Of a DNA stretch of 64,000 nucleotides, positions 20,699 through 29,930 are shown one piece after another. The translations under genes were made by a program, and so were the position numbers. The notes under the pieces are model-generated. The model was given only the letters and a program-made list of their open reading frames with translations, did no database searches and had not been told where the DNA came from. This stretch comes from Halopseudomonas sabulinigri (GTDB lineage Bacteria > Pseudomonadota > Gammaproteobacteria > Pseudomonadales > Pseudomonadaceae): the NCBI RefSeq assembly GCF_900105255.1, contig NZ_LT629763.1:2852001-2916000 (forward strand), written 5' to 3'. The first letter of the stretch is position 1, and the number at the start of each line of letters is the position of its first letter.

Positions 20699-22254
20699 GG
20701 CGTGGACTCCTCGGCTGGGCGTTGTTCAGCTGCCGCCGGGGCGGTTTCCCCGGCAGGCTCGGCGCTGGGCTCCGGCTGCGGCGGGCCGACAGTGATAGTC
20801 ACCCGTTGGGCGGGGTCCAGGTGGGCGGCAAAGGCGCTCTGGATCTGCTCGACGGTCAGCGCCTGCACCTGATCCAGAAACAGCTGCATCTGGTTCAGCG
20901 GCAGATGATAGAAGCCGATCGCCGCCAGTTGGCCAACAATGGCGCTGTTGCTCGCGGTGCTGAGCGGGAATTCCCCGAGAATCTGCTGTTTGGCGCGCAC
21001 CAGCTCTGCTTCGGTTGGTCCCTCGGCGATGAACGCGTCCAGCGTGCTGTTGACCACCTCAAGCGCGGTGTCGGCCTGGTCGCTGCGGGTTTGCAGGCTG
21101 ATGCTGAACGGGCCGGGCGCCTGCATCGGGGTAAAACCGCTGCTCACCGAGTAGGCCAGGCCGCGTTTCTCGCGCACCTGCTCCATCAGCCGGGAGCCAA
21201 AGCCTGAGCCGCCAAGTATCTGGTTGCCCACGTAGAGCGCAGCGTAATCGGGGTCGCCGCGCTGAATGCCCTGCTGGCCAACAATCACCTGGGTCTGAGC
21301 GCTGGCAAAGTCGATATGCGTGGTGCTGGCGCTGACCGCTTCCGGCGCGGGTGTCAGCGGTGCAGCCGGCCCCTCGGGCAGTGCGTCAGCCAGGTGTTGC
21401 GCCAGTTGCTCGGCCTGCTGGCGGTCGATTGCGCCGACCAGCGCGATCACGGCGTTGCCGGCGGCGTAGTAGGTCTGGTGGAAACGCTTCAGATCGGCCT
21501 GCTTGATGGCCTGCAGCGCTTCGGCTTCGCCATCCGGCAGGGAGCCGTAGGGGTGCTGTGGATACAGCGTGGACCAGAAGGCTTCGCTGGCGATGGCCCC
21601 GGGGCGTTGCTGCCGGTACTGCAGGCCGGCGAGCATCTGCTCGCGCACTCGCTCCACGGCTTTGGCCGGGAAGGCCGGCTCGGCGAGTACCTGGGCAAAC
21701 AGCGCCAGGGCAGGTTCGAGCTTGTCGCTGGCAGTCAGGCTACGCAGGCTGATCAGGCCCATGTCGCGGTAGGCGCTGTTGCTAAACTGCGCGCCGAGAC
21801 GATCAAAGCCGCCGGCAATATCATCGGCGCTCAGGCTGGCGGTACCTTCGTTAAGCAGTGCATTGGTCAGCATGGCCAGGCCGGGCTGCTCGCCGTCGCG
21901 GCTGGCGCCGGCAGCAAACAGCAGCTGAATGTCGAGCATCGGCAGCTCGTCTGCCTGCATGTAGTAGACCTTGGTGCCCTGGCTGGTAGTCCAGTGCTGC
22001 AGGTCGAGTCCGCGACGGGCCGGCGGAGTATCAAGGTCAAGCTGCTCCAGCGATTCCAGTGCCGGCAGTGGCGAACCGAACACTTCCTCGGCGGTATCGG
22101 GTTCGCTGCTGCTCACCGGGGTTGCCGCAGCGGGTTCAGGTTCAGGGGCGGTGGTCGGCTCCGGCGACTTGTTCAGGAGTACGGCAATCATCACGCCAAG
22201 CGCAGCGAGTGCCAGTAACCAGCGCAACAGGGACAAAGGCTTGATCGACTTCAT
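20695..22254 (-). CDS. M16 family peptidase-like protein, non-catalytic partner
   Basis: A 519-residue membrane-anchored member of the M16 (insulinase/pitrilysin) family. A single membrane segment is at about residues 8-27, followed by a Pro/Glu-rich linker and two M16 half-domains. The HxxEH zinc motif expected in the first half is absent; the corresponding helix reads LAMLTNALLNEG. It is therefore probably the inactive subunit that pairs with the catalytic protein encoded immediately upstream, whose stop overlaps this start by 4 bases. Role of such pairs in pseudomonads is not well defined; cell-envelope protein turnover is a guess. Confidence 0.88.
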   Translation of the reverse strand: MKSIKPLSLLRWLLALAALGVMIAVLLNKSPEPTTAPEPEPAAATPVSSSEPDTAEEVFGSPLPALESLEQLDLDTPPARRGLDLQHWTTSQGTKVYYMQADELPMLDIQLLFAAGASRDGEQPGLAMLTNALLNEGTASLSADDIAGGFDRLGAQFSNSAYRDMGLISLRSLTASDKLEPALALFAQVLAEPAFPAKAVERVREQMLAGLQYRQQRPGAIASEAFWSTLYPQHPYGSLPDGEAEALQAIKQADLKRFHQTYYAAGNAVIALVGAIDRQQAEQLAQHLADALPEGPAAPLTPAPEAVSASTTHIDFASAQTQVIVGQQGIQRGDPDYAALYVGNQILGGSGFGSRLMEQVREKRGLAYSVSSGFTPMQAPGPFSISLQTRSDQADTALEVVNSTLDAFIAEGPTEAELVRAKQQILGEFPLSTASNSAIVGQLAAIGFYHLPLNQMQLFLDQVQALTVEQIQSAFAAHLDPAQRVTITVGPPQPEPSAEPAGETAPAAAEQRPAEESTP

Positions 22255-23600
22255 GGCTGCGCCTCCTTGGCCAGCGGCAGCAGGGTAGTGCGGGTCAGGC
22301 GGTCGCGTACCAGATAACGGCGGGCGACCTCGCTGACCTGTTCTGGAGTAATGGCCTGCAGTGCAGACACATCCTGATCTATCAGGTGCCAGGACAGTCC
22401 GACACTTTCCAGCGCCCCAATGCGCGTGGCCTGGGCGGTGATGTCATCCTGCGCAAACACCAGGCCCGCCACCAGTTGGGCCTGCACTCGCTGCAGTTCT
22501 TCCGCGCTGGGCGGGGTTTGCTTGATCTGCTCGATCTGATCCCAGAGAGCGTCTTCCAGCTGTTGCAGGCTGACATCGCGGGACAGGTTGGGGATGCCGC
22601 TGAGGGTGAACAGGCTGTCGCCACGGCTGAAGGGGTCATAATTGGTGCCGGCGCTGGTGGCAATATTGCTGCCGCGCTCCAGATTGCTCGGCAGGCGGGC
22701 GCTGTAGCCGCCATCGAGCACCGCATCGAGCAGGCGCAGCGCGTGCACTTCCCAGGTTTGCGTGCTGGTGCCCAGGCTGGGCACATTGAAGCCCAGCAGC
22801 AGGCTGGGCAGCTGTACATCAAGATGCTGCACCAGACTGCGTTCGCCGCCGGCGGGCAATTCCAGCGGCGTGCGAATGGGTACCGGGGTGCGTGCCGGTA
22901 CCACGCCAAAGTAGCGCTCAACCAACGGCTTCACCGTTTCCGGGTAGACGTCACCAACGATCACCAGGGTCGCATTGGCGGGCACATAATGGGCGCGGTA
23001 CCAGGCGCGCAGGTCTTCGATCTGCATGCGGTCGAGGTCGTGCATCCAGCCGATCACCGGTTGGCCATAGGGGCTGGCCATATAGGCCTGGGTCAGGAAA
23101 CGCTCGTAGGCCAGGCCATTGGGGTTGTCATCTACGCGCATGCGACGCTCTTCCTTGATGACTTCGATTTCCTTGAGAAACTCGTCTTCGGGCAGGGTCA
23201 ACTGGTGCATGCGCTCGGCTTCCAGCTCCAGCGCGACCGGCAGCTGGTCGCGGCTCAGGGTCTGGTAGTAGGCAGTGTAGTCACGCGTGGTCATGGCGTT
23301 TTCACTGGCCCCCAGGCTGCCCAGCAGCTTCGAGGCCTGGCCGGGTTCAAGGTTCTTGCTGCCCTTGAACATCATGTGCTCCAGCGCGTGCGACAGCCCG
23401 GTCTGGCCCGGTGGCTCGTCGCTGCCGCCCACCTTGTACCAGACCTGCGAGGCGACTACCGGCGCGCGGTGATCCTCGCGGATGATTACCTTCAGACCAT
23501 TGTCCAGGGTGTAGCTGTGGGTGGGTTGGCGGGATTCATCGGCAACTGCCGCCAGCGGCAGCAGCGCAAACGCGAATAACAGAGAGATCAGCCGCAACAT
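22251..23600 (-). CDS. M16 family zinc peptidase, catalytic subunit
   Basis: A 449-residue periplasmic zinc protease. A signal peptide covers residues 1-20 (cut after VAVA-type end). The inverted zinc motif HALEH is at residues 71-75, and the third ligand Glu lies about 75 residues further in EVIKEERR. Length and two-half architecture fit the small heterodimeric M16B type. The frame stays open on this strand far upstream through the ftsY region, but the signal peptide, family match and ftsY on the other strand fix the start at 23600. It is followed by the non-catalytic partner and rsmD in one operon. Confidence 0.93.
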   Translation of the reverse strand: MLRLISLLFAFALLPLAAVADESRQPTHSYTLDNGLKVIIREDHRAPVVASQVWYKVGGSDEPPGQTGLSHALEHMMFKGSKNLEPGQASKLLGSLGASENAMTTRDYTAYYQTLSRDQLPVALELEAERMHQLTLPEDEFLKEIEVIKEERRMRVDDNPNGLAYERFLTQAYMASPYGQPVIGWMHDLDRMQIEDLRAWYRAHYVPANATLVIVGDVYPETVKPLVERYFGVVPARTPVPIRTPLELPAGGERSLVQHLDVQLPSLLLGFNVPSLGTSTQTWEVHALRLLDAVLDGGYSARLPSNLERGSNIATSAGTNYDPFSRGDSLFTLSGIPNLSRDVSLQQLEDALWDQIEQIKQTPPSAEELQRVQAQLVAGLVFAQDDITAQATRIGALESVGLSWHLIDQDVSALQAITPEQVSEVARRYLVRDRLTRTTLLPLAKEAQP

Positions 23601-23771
23601 GCATTGGATCCTGTGGAGCAGGGTGGTGGGCGGCAACGAGGCGTGATCTGATCGGCAGACTGCGGCTCGCCGGTGCCCGGGAGTCATACCGCCAATGGCG
23701 GAAGTGGGGTAGGATAACCCAACCTTCAATATGGCGAAGCATTCGCCGTCAGACTCAGATAGTGACCCTTC

Positions 23772-24980
23772 ATGTTTGGTTCCAAAGACAAGCCAGAAAG
23801 CCCCGAAAACAAAGCCGCCGAGCCTGCCGCCAAGCCGGAAAAGAAAGGCCTGTTCGGATGGGCGCGCCGCAAGGAAGCGCCCGAGACGCCGGCGGCTGAT
23901 ACCGCGCAGGATGCCCCGGCTCCCTTGAGCCAGCAGCTCGACAGTGTTGAAGCGCGCGAGCAGGCGGCCCGCGAGGCGGCCGCATCGCTGTTCTCCGAAC
24001 TGGGCCAGAACACCGCTGAGCCAGAGGTCGTCTCCGAACCGGCCGCTGCCGAAGAGCCCAAGGGCTTCTTCTCGCGGATGAAACAGGGGCTGTCCAAGAC
24101 CAGCGCCAACCTTGGCGAGGGCATGGCCAACCTGTTCCTCGGCGAAAAGGAAATCGACGACGAGCTGCTGGAAGAGATGGAAACCCGCCTGCTGATGGCG
24201 GACGTGGGTATTGAAGCCACCACCCTGATCATGGAAAGCCTGCAGGATCGCGTCACGCGCCGTCAGGTCTCCAGCCGCAAGGCGCTCTACCGTGCCCTGC
24301 AGGGCGAGCTGGAAGCGCTGCTCAGCCACGTGGCCAAGCCGCTGCAGATTGATGGCAGCAAAAAGCCCTATGTGATTCTGGTGGTCGGCGTGAACGGCGT
24401 CGGCAAGACCACCACCATCGGCAAGCTGGCCAAACGCCTGCAGGGCGAGGGCAAGCAGGTCATGCTGGCGGCGGGCGACACCTTCCGCGCCGCTGCCGTA
24501 GAGCAGTTGCAGGTCTGGGGCGAACGCAATCAGATTGGCGTGGTGGCCCAGCATACCGGCGCCGACTCGGCCTCGGTGATCTTCGACGCGCTGCAGGCGG
24601 CCAAGTCGCGCGGCGCCGATGTGCTGATTGCCGACACCGCCGGCCGCTTGCACAACAAGGATCATCTGATGGACGAGCTGGCCAAGGTCAAGCGGGTGAT
24701 GGCCAAGCTGGATGTTGATGCGCCCCACGAAGTCTTGCTGGTGCTGGATGCCGGCACCGGCCAGAACGCCATTTCGCAGACCAAGCTGTTCGATCAGGCG
24801 GTAGGTCTTACCGGCCTGGCCCTGACCAAGCTCGACGGCACCGCCAAGGGCGGGGTGATCTTCGCTTTGGCCAAGCAGTTTGGCCTGCCGATCCGCTATA
24901 TCGGCGTGGGCGAGCAGATCGACGATCTGCGGCCCTTTACCGCGCCCGAGTTTGTCGAGGCGCTCTTTGGCAACAAATAA
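23772..24980 (+). CDS. ftsY: signal recognition particle receptor FtsY
   Basis: A 402-residue SRP GTPase that docks ribosome-nascent-chain/SRP complexes at the membrane. The first 95 residues form an acidic, low-complexity A domain rich in Ala, Glu and Pro. The N domain follows (about 100-195), then the G domain with GVNGVGKTTT at about 208, DTAGR at about 288 and TKLDG near 354. It starts the ftsY-ftsE-ftsX cluster, divergent from the M16 operon across 171 bases. Confidence 0.98.
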   Translation: MFGSKDKPESPENKAAEPAAKPEKKGLFGWARRKEAPETPAADTAQDAPAPLSQQLDSVEAREQAAREAAASLFSELGQNTAEPEVVSEPAAAEEPKGFFSRMKQGLSKTSANLGEGMANLFLGEKEIDDELLEEMETRLLMADVGIEATTLIMESLQDRVTRRQVSSRKALYRALQGELEALLSHVAKPLQIDGSKKPYVILVVGVNGVGKTTTIGKLAKRLQGEGKQVMLAAGDTFRAAAVEQLQVWGERNQIGVVAQHTGADSASVIFDALQAAKSRGADVLIADTAGRLHNKDHLMDELAKVKRVMAKLDVDAPHEVLLVLDAGTGQNAISQTKLFDQAVGLTGLALTKLDGTAKGGVIFALAKQFGLPIRYIGVGEQIDDLRPFTAPEFVEALFGNK

Positions 24981-25016
24981 CCGCTTCGGCAGAACCCCGG
25001 CTGGAATGCATTCCCG

Positions 25017-25679
25017 ATGATTCGCTTCGATCAGGTCAGCAAGCGTTACCCCAACGGCCATCAGGGGCTGGATAGGCTCGACTTTCACATTCGCGCCGGC
25101 GAGATGGTATTTATCACCGGGCATTCCGGCGCCGGCAAGAGCACCCTGCTCAAGCTGATCATGTGCATGGAGCGACCCACCTCGGGCGCCGTACACGTGG
25201 GTGGGCAGAATCTGCAGGATCTGGGCAGCGACGACATCCCCTACCTGCGCCGCCAGGTGGGCGTGGTGTTTCAGAATCACCAGTTGCTGTTTGATCGCAC
25301 CGTGTTTGATAACGTCGCCCTGCCGCTGATCATCAATGGTACCCCGGCCGATGAGGTGGGTCGCCGCGTGCGCGCCGCGCTCGACAAGGTCGGCCTGCTG
25401 AGCAAGGAAGGCAGTTATCCGATTGCCCTTTCCGGCGGTGAGCAACAGCGCGTGGGTATCGCCCGCGCCGTGGTACACAAGCCTGCCTTGCTGCTCGCCG
25501 ATGAGCCGACCGGTAACCTTGATCCGGCGTTATCTGCCGAAATCATGGGCCTGTTTGAAGACTTCAACCGCGTGGGTGTGACCGTGCTGATTGCCAGCCA
25601 TGACCTGCCGCTGATTGCCAAGCTGGATCACCGCATGCTGACGCTGGATCAGGGTCGCCTGATCACGGATGGGGAGTGA
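25017..25679 (+). CDS. ftsE: cell division ATP-binding protein FtsE
   Basis: A 220-residue ABC ATPase that with FtsX regulates peptidoglycan hydrolases at the septum. Walker A is GHSGAGKS at residues 35-42, the signature LSGGEQQR at about 139-146, and Walker B LLLADEPTGNLD follows. Length is standard. It lies 36 bases after ftsY and its stop overlaps the GTG at 25676 that may start ftsX. Confidence 0.98.
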   Translation: MIRFDQVSKRYPNGHQGLDRLDFHIRAGEMVFITGHSGAGKSTLLKLIMCMERPTSGAVHVGGQNLQDLGSDDIPYLRRQVGVVFQNHQLLFDRTVFDNVALPLIINGTPADEVGRRVRAALDKVGLLSKEGSYPIALSGGEQQRVGIARAVVHKPALLLADEPTGNLDPALSAEIMGLFEDFNRVGVTVLIASHDLPLIAKLDHRMLTLDQGRLITDGE

Positions 25680-26680
25680 GCATGGCTGCCGCTAAACGTA
25701 ACACTGAAACCAAACGCAAGGCGCCCAAGGGCGCCGCGCGCTCCGAGCGCAATTGGCGCCACCCGCTGCGCAGCTGGCTGGGCAGCCACCGCGCCAGCGC
25801 CCGGCAGGCGCTGCGGCAGGTGGGCCGTTATCCCTTCAGCAGCGCCCTGACTGTGCTGGTGATGACTATCGCCCTGGCGTTGCCGATGGGTCTGTCAGTG
25901 CTGATCAACCAGGTTGAGCAGTTGGGGGTGAACTGGCAGGAAGCGGCGCAGATATCGGTCTACCTCAAGGATGACGTCAACGCCGAACGCCAGCAGGAGC
26001 AGCTGGCGGCGATCAAGACCCTGTCGGGTGTGGCGGCAGCGCAGTTGCTCGACAAGGAGCTGGCACTGGCCGAGTTCCAGCAGCATTCGGGTATGGGCGA
26101 TGCTCTCCTGCAGTTGAGCTATAACCCGTTACCCAGCGTCATTGTGGTCACCCCGGCGAGTATCGACGGCGGCGCGGCAGCGCTGGAGCCGCTGCGCGAT
26201 CGGCTGGCAGCCATTGATGGCGTGGATCAGGTGCAGATCGACTTGCTCTGGGTTGAACGGCTGGCGTCGATTCTGGCCATGCTGGAACGCTTTACCGGCG
26301 GGTTGGGCCTGCTGCTGATCATCGCGCTCTTGCTGGTCATGGCCAATACCATCCGCCTGGCTATTGAAAGCCGCCGCGAAGAAATCCTGGTGGTCAAACT
26401 GGTGGGCGGTACCGATGCGTTCGTGCGCCGGCCATTTCTTTATATAGGTGTGCTATACGGTCTGCTGGCCGGCGTCCTGGCCTGGCTGCTGCTAGCGGCA
26501 GGGCTGGCCTGGCTGAACGTCACGGTGCAACAGGTTGCCAGCCTGTACCAGAGCGATTTCGCGCTGATGGGCATGCCCTGGCGCGATGGCTTGACGCTGG
26601 TGTTCGGCGCTATGCTGCTGGGCCTGGTTGGTGCCTGGCTGGCGGTAGGGCAGCATGTGCGGGCGATAGAGCCTAGCTAG
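25676..26680 (+). CDS. ftsX: cell division protein FtsX
   Basis: A 334-residue membrane partner of FtsE. A basic N-terminal cytoplasmic tail (about 60 residues) precedes the first membrane segment at about 62-85; a periplasmic domain of about 100 residues follows, then three membrane segments (about 207-230, 257-282, 302-325). This is the FtsX layout, in which the periplasmic domain recruits murein hydrolase activators. The start is either GTG 25676, overlapping the ftsE stop, or ATG 25682. A dispersed repeat begins at the very end of the gene. Confidence 0.96.
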   Translation: MSMAAAKRNTETKRKAPKGAARSERNWRHPLRSWLGSHRASARQALRQVGRYPFSSALTVLVMTIALALPMGLSVLINQVEQLGVNWQEAAQISVYLKDDVNAERQQEQLAAIKTLSGVAAAQLLDKELALAEFQQHSGMGDALLQLSYNPLPSVIVVTPASIDGGAAALEPLRDRLAAIDGVDQVQIDLLWVERLASILAMLERFTGGLGLLLIIALLLVMANTIRLAIESRREEILVVKLVGGTDAFVRRPFLYIGVLYGLLAGVLAWLLLAAGLAWLNVTVQQVASLYQSDFALMGMPWRDGLTLVFGAMLLGLVGAWLAVGQHVRAIEPS

Positions 26681-26745
26681 CTACAAGCTACTCGGAGTGG
26701 GTTGGTTGGGTTTTGGGTTTATCTTGCAGCTTGATGCTTGCCGCT
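26679..26745 (+). repeat. dispersed repeat copy in the ftsX-rpoH gap
   Basis: The segment has CAAGCT near its left end, a G/T-rich centre, and ends with a 17-mer (26729-26745) that matches positions 38347-38363 in the hemW start at 16 of 17 bases. Short GCTTG/CAAGC units recur in both. This resembles the short intergenic repeats common in Pseudomonas genomes. Confidence 0.55.
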
Positions 26746-26827
26746 GGTCCAAGCCTGAACTTTAGTCTGCGTTCCCAGTCTTATTTTGCAGTGATACACT
26801 GGGTCGTCATTTTTTGGGAGTTCAAAC

Positions 26828-27691
26828 ATGAGCACTGCCTTGCAACCCATCAATAGCTTGGTGCCGGGTGCGAATCTTGAAGCCTATGTTCAGAACGTAA
26901 GCAGCATTCCGGTTCTCAGCGCTGAAGAAGAGCGAGAGCTGGCCGATCGTCTGTATTACCAGGAAGACCTCGAGGCTGCCCGTCAGCTGGTCATGTCGCA
27001 TCTGCGTTTTGTGGTGCACATTGCCCGCAGCTATTCCGGCTATGGCCTGGCCCAGGCTGATCTGGTGCAGGAAGGTAACGTCGGTTTGATGAAGGCGGTC
27101 AAGCGTTTCAACCCGGAAATGGGCGTGCGTCTGGTGTCCTTCGCGGTGCACTGGATTCGTGCCGAGATTCACGAGTTCATTCTGCGCAACTGGCGCATCG
27201 TCAAGGTGGCGACTACCAAGGCCCAGCGTAAGCTGTTTTTCAACCTGCGCAGTGCCAAGAAGAAGCTGGCCTGGCTGTCGCACGATGAAGTCGAGGCGGT
27301 TGCAGCAGACCTGGGCGTGGCCACGCGTGAAGTGCGCGAGATGGAAAGCCGCCTGTACGGCCAGGATTTGGGCTTTGATGGCGCCCAGGACGAGGACGAC
27401 GAGGTCGCCTACGCGCCAGTTCACTACCTTGAAGACAAACGCTATGACCCGGCTACCCAGCTGGAGTCAGCCGACTGGTCCGACAGCTCCAGCAGCAGCC
27501 TGCTGACCGGGCTGGAGGCGTTGGACGAGCGCAGCCGCGATATCCTGTACCAGCGTTGGCTGGCGGAAGAGAAGGCCACATTGCACGAGCTGGCCGCCAA
27601 GTATCAGGTATCGGCCGAGCGTATTCGGCAGCTGGAAAAGAACGCCATGAACAAGCTGAAGAAAAATCTGGAAACCGAGGTCGCGCTCTGA
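26828..27691 (+). CDS. rpoH: heat-shock sigma factor RpoH (sigma-32)
   Basis: A 287-residue sigma-70-family factor that directs transcription of heat-shock genes. Region 2 includes [13 protein letters not shown] and the [17 protein letters not shown] helix; the RpoH box QRKLFFNLR, used in core binding and FtsH-dependent turnover, is at about residues 135-143. Region 4 ends the protein with a helix-turn-helix near 255-280. GGGAG precedes the ATG. It follows ftsX as in enterobacteria and pseudomonads, with its own leader and a terminator behind it. Confidence 0.99.
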   Translation: MSTALQPINSLVPGANLEAYVQNVSSIPVLSAEEERELADRLYYQEDLEAARQLVMSHLRFVVHIARSYSGYGLAQADLVQEGNVGLMKAVKRFNPEMGVRLVSFAVHWIRAEIHEFILRNWRIVKVATTKAQRKLFFNLRSAKKKLAWLSHDEVEAVAADLGVATREVREMESRLYGQDLGFDGAQDEDDEVAYAPVHYLEDKRYDPATQLESADWSDSSSSSLLTGLEALDERSRDILYQRWLAEEKATLHELAAKYQVSAERIRQLEKNAMNKLKKNLETEVAL

Positions 27692-27717
27692 GGCGCAGCT
27701 CGCGGTGGCGTTAATCC

Positions 27718-27745
27718 AAGGGCATCCGATGTGATGCCCTTTTTT
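27718..27745 (+). terminator. intrinsic terminator of rpoH
   Basis: Perfect arms AAGGGCATC and GATGCCCTT (27718-27726 and 27733-27741) surround a 6-base loop and run into a T tract. It lies 27 bases after the rpoH stop. Confidence 0.93.
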
Positions 27746-27782
27746 ATGTGCAGTGGTATTTCAAATAACAAAGGAGTGGTGC

Positions 27783-28394
27783 ATGACCCGTCAACAAGGG
27801 GTACGTCTGGCTACGCTGCTGAGTGTGGTGATTCTGGCTTTCTTCGCTTTCGGCTTCTGGATGTCGAAGCCGCAGCAGACCGAACCCATGCAGTGGCGTG
27901 CGGCCTATGAGGAAAGCCTCTGGACGCCTTTGCAGCGTCAGCAGCTAACCCTGGGCGATGCGAGTGCGGCGCTGGGCCATGGCACCCTGTGGATGATCAG
28001 CTCGGAGGGAAAGCCGTTGCTGGTCAGCCGCTATACGCTGGAAAGTGATGGCCTCAGCTGGCGTGTGCAGGCGGTACTCAAGCTGACTGATCAGCAACGC
28101 GACAGCCTGGTACAGGCGCAGGCCTGGGAGCCGGACTTGCCGGATCAGCCGATCAACTCCTCAGTGGCCGATGCCCTGAAAGACCAGCCGGTACTGCGCT
28201 TGAGCTTGATTCCGTCTGAGCCGCTGGCACTGAGCGATATTCAGGGCACCATCGGTAATCCTGACCTGCGGTTGCCGGTCAGTGAGGGCGAAGAAGCCTG
28301 GGTTTATCCGAAGATCGGCGCCGTTGTCGCCGTGGGTGAGGAGCAGGCCCACTCCATCATGTTTGGCCTGCGCGATGATTTGAGCGGCGAATAA
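27783..28394 (+). CDS. membrane-anchored protein, unknown function
   Basis: A 203-residue protein with one N-terminal membrane segment at about residues 8-27, probably an uncleaved anchor or signal, and a soluble remainder exported to the periplasm. I chose ATG 27783 because AAAGGAG lies 6-7 bases upstream. I recognise it only as a conserved hypothetical that lies between rpoH and mtgA in pseudomonads. No motif, metal site or repeat stands out. It converges with mtgA across a 20-base gap containing a hairpin. Confidence 0.8.
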   Translation: MTRQQGVRLATLLSVVILAFFAFGFWMSKPQQTEPMQWRAAYEESLWTPLQRQQLTLGDASAALGHGTLWMISSEGKPLLVSRYTLESDGLSWRVQAVLKLTDQQRDSLVQAQAWEPDLPDQPINSSVADALKDQPVLRLSLIPSEPLALSDIQGTIGNPDLRLPVSEGEEAWVYPKIGAVVAVGEEQAHSIMFGLRDDLSGE

Positions 28395-28403
28395 GCCGCT
28401 CAA
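28380..28403. terminator. hairpin between converging genes
   Basis: Exact 9-base arms TTGAGCGGC and GCCGCTCAA surround GAATAA, which includes the stop codon of the upstream gene. There is no clear U-tract on either side, so it is a weaker, possibly bidirectional terminator for the hypothetical gene and mtgA. Confidence 0.45.
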
Positions 28404-28414
28404 GTCAACAGGGG

Positions 28415-29170
28415 TCAGATGTCCAGCCGGTTGCGCCAGTAACGCAGGGTGAGCCATTCCGGCCAGTCGCGCCCGGCCTCCAGTTCATCCAGATAGTGGC
28501 GGCCCCCGAGCTGCCGCATTTGCTGTTGAATCCAGACAGCTCGGCGTTGGGCATGGGCTGGCGGCTGTGCGGCGTCCCAGTTCAGTGGGCTAGGCAGCAC
28601 CGCGGCCAGTTGGCTGGCCTGGCGGTTCGACAGGTAGCTGGCGCCTACATGGAAGTGATGCTGAGCGGCGGCCTCGACGCCAAAGACGCCGCGATCCCAT
28701 TCGGCGATGTTCAGGTACATCTCCAGAATCCGCTGTTTCGGCCAGAGCACTTCTATCCACAGCGTGAACCAGGCTTCCAGCCCCTTGCGCAGATAGCTGC
28801 GGCCAGACCACAGAAACAGGTTCTTGGCCACCTGCTGGCTCAGGGTACTGGCACCGCGCAGACTGCCACCCTGCATGTTATGTTCTACCGCCGCGCGAAT
28901 GGCCTTGAGGTCGAAACCGTAATGCTCGGCAAAGCGCTGATCTTCAGCGGCAATCACCGCCATCTTCATGCCGTCGGGGATTTGCGCGTAGGGGCGCCAT
29001 TGATACTGGATGTCCAGCGCCTGTTCGCTTTGCCGTGCGGCAAACCAGCGTTCGACCATCAGCATTGAGCCGGGCGCTGGCGCCCAGCGCAGCACGACAA
29101 TCGGTAGCAGGCTGACGAGGGCGAGGATCAGCAGCCACTTGGCGGCTTTGCGTAGTATCTTGTTGATCAT
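28415..29170 (-). CDS. mtgA: monofunctional peptidoglycan glycosyltransferase MtgA
   Basis: A 251-residue inner-membrane enzyme of glycosyltransferase family 51 that polymerises lipid II into glycan strands. A membrane anchor is at about residues 12-30. The catalytic Glu76 lies in the EDQRF motif (76-80), followed by GGSLRGASTLSQQVAKNLFL-like motif 2 sequence around 101-120 and the KQRILEMYLN motif at about 142. No transpeptidase domain follows, which separates it from class A PBPs. The order rpoH-hypothetical-mtgA matches P. aeruginosa. Confidence 0.97.
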   Translation of the reverse strand: MINKILRKAAKWLLILALVSLLPIVVLRWAPAPGSMLMVERWFAARQSEQALDIQYQWRPYAQIPDGMKMAVIAAEDQRFAEHYGFDLKAIRAAVEHNMQGGSLRGASTLSQQVAKNLFLWSGRSYLRKGLEAWFTLWIEVLWPKQRILEMYLNIAEWDRGVFGVEAAAQHHFHVGASYLSNRQASQLAAVLPSPLNWDAAQPPAHAQRRAVWIQQQMRQLGGRHYLDELEAGRDWPEWLTLRYWRNRLDI

Positions 29171-29220
29171 GTGAGTCCGAATGAGCGATTCGTTCGGAGT
29201 ATAAACCGGGGGGATCTGTC

Positions 29221-29595
29221 ATGGCCAAATGGCTGTTGTTGTTGGCGTCGTTCAGTGGTTTTACCGGGGTGGCGCTCGGCGCCTTCGCGGCGCACGGTTT
29301 ACGCAGCAGATTGCCGGAAAATCTGCTTAATGCCTTTCAGACCGGGGTGCACTATCAGCTCTGGCACACTATGGCGCTGATCGCGGTAGCGCTGTTGTTG
29401 CTGCGCTTTCCGGAGTCGGGCCTGTTCAAGGCAACCGGGGTACTCTTTGCCTTGGGCATGGTGCTGTTTTCCGGCAGTCTGTACCTGCTGGCACTGAGCG
29501 GCGTGGGCAAGCTGGGCATGATCACGCCGCTGGGCGGCGTAACCTGGCTGATCGCCTGGGCGTGCCTGGCGCTGGGCGTCTGGCGTACGCTTTGA
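29221..29595 (+). CDS. DUF423 family small membrane protein
   Basis: A 124-residue protein with four predicted membrane segments covering almost its whole length. The N-terminal signature GVALGAFAAHGLR at about residues 17-29 is diagnostic of DUF423 (YgdD-like). Function in any organism is unclear. It is divergent from mtgA (50 bases between starts) and precedes thiS after a gap of 114 bases, in which I see no thiamine riboswitch. Confidence 0.9.
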   Translation: MAKWLLLLASFSGFTGVALGAFAAHGLRSRLPENLLNAFQTGVHYQLWHTMALIAVALLLLRFPESGLFKATGVLFALGMVLFSGSLYLLALSGVGKLGMITPLGGVTWLIAWACLALGVWRTL

Positions 29596-29709
29596 CCGCG
29601 CTGGCGTGGTCAGGTGGCGGCAAAGCGCGTTATCATAGCGCCCTTGTTTGGGTGACCTGCCACAGGCTGCCGGCACCTTTCCCCTTCACCCGGATACACC
29701 GAGCCGCGT

Positions 29710-29910
29710 ATGCAGATTCAACTCAACGGCGAACCCTATTCGCTGACGCAAGCCATTACCCTGGCCGAGCTGGTCGAGCGTCTGGGACTGGCTGGAAAAC
29801 GTCTGGCTATTGAGCTGAACCTTGAAATCGTGCCGCGCAGCCAGCATGCCGAAACGCCGCTGAACGACGGCGACCGGGTAGAAATCGTCCACGCCATTGG
29901 CGGCGGCTAG
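29710..29910 (+). CDS. thiS: sulfur carrier protein ThiS
   Basis: A 66-residue ubiquitin-like protein ending in the required Gly-Gly (here GGG). Its C-terminus is adenylated, converted to a thiocarboxylate and delivers sulfur to ThiG for the thiazole ring of thiamine. QLNGEPY at the N-terminus and HAIGGG at the end are typical. It is followed after 20 bases by thiG. Confidence 0.97.
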   Translation: MQIQLNGEPYSLTQAITLAELVERLGLAGKRLAIELNLEIVPRSQHAETPLNDGDRVEIVHAIGGG

Positions 29911-29930
29911 TCCGCGTACTGGAGACCTTG

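Noticed and set aside
23601-25478. Upstream extension of the M16 peptidase frame to 1075 codons across ftsY
   Set aside because: The extension is antisense to ftsY and precedes a clear signal peptide at the start of the true peptidase; it is not a fusion protein.
29596-29709. Possible thiamine (TPP) riboswitch before thiS
   Set aside because: The 114-base gap lacks the conserved CTGAGA and ACCTGA core blocks.
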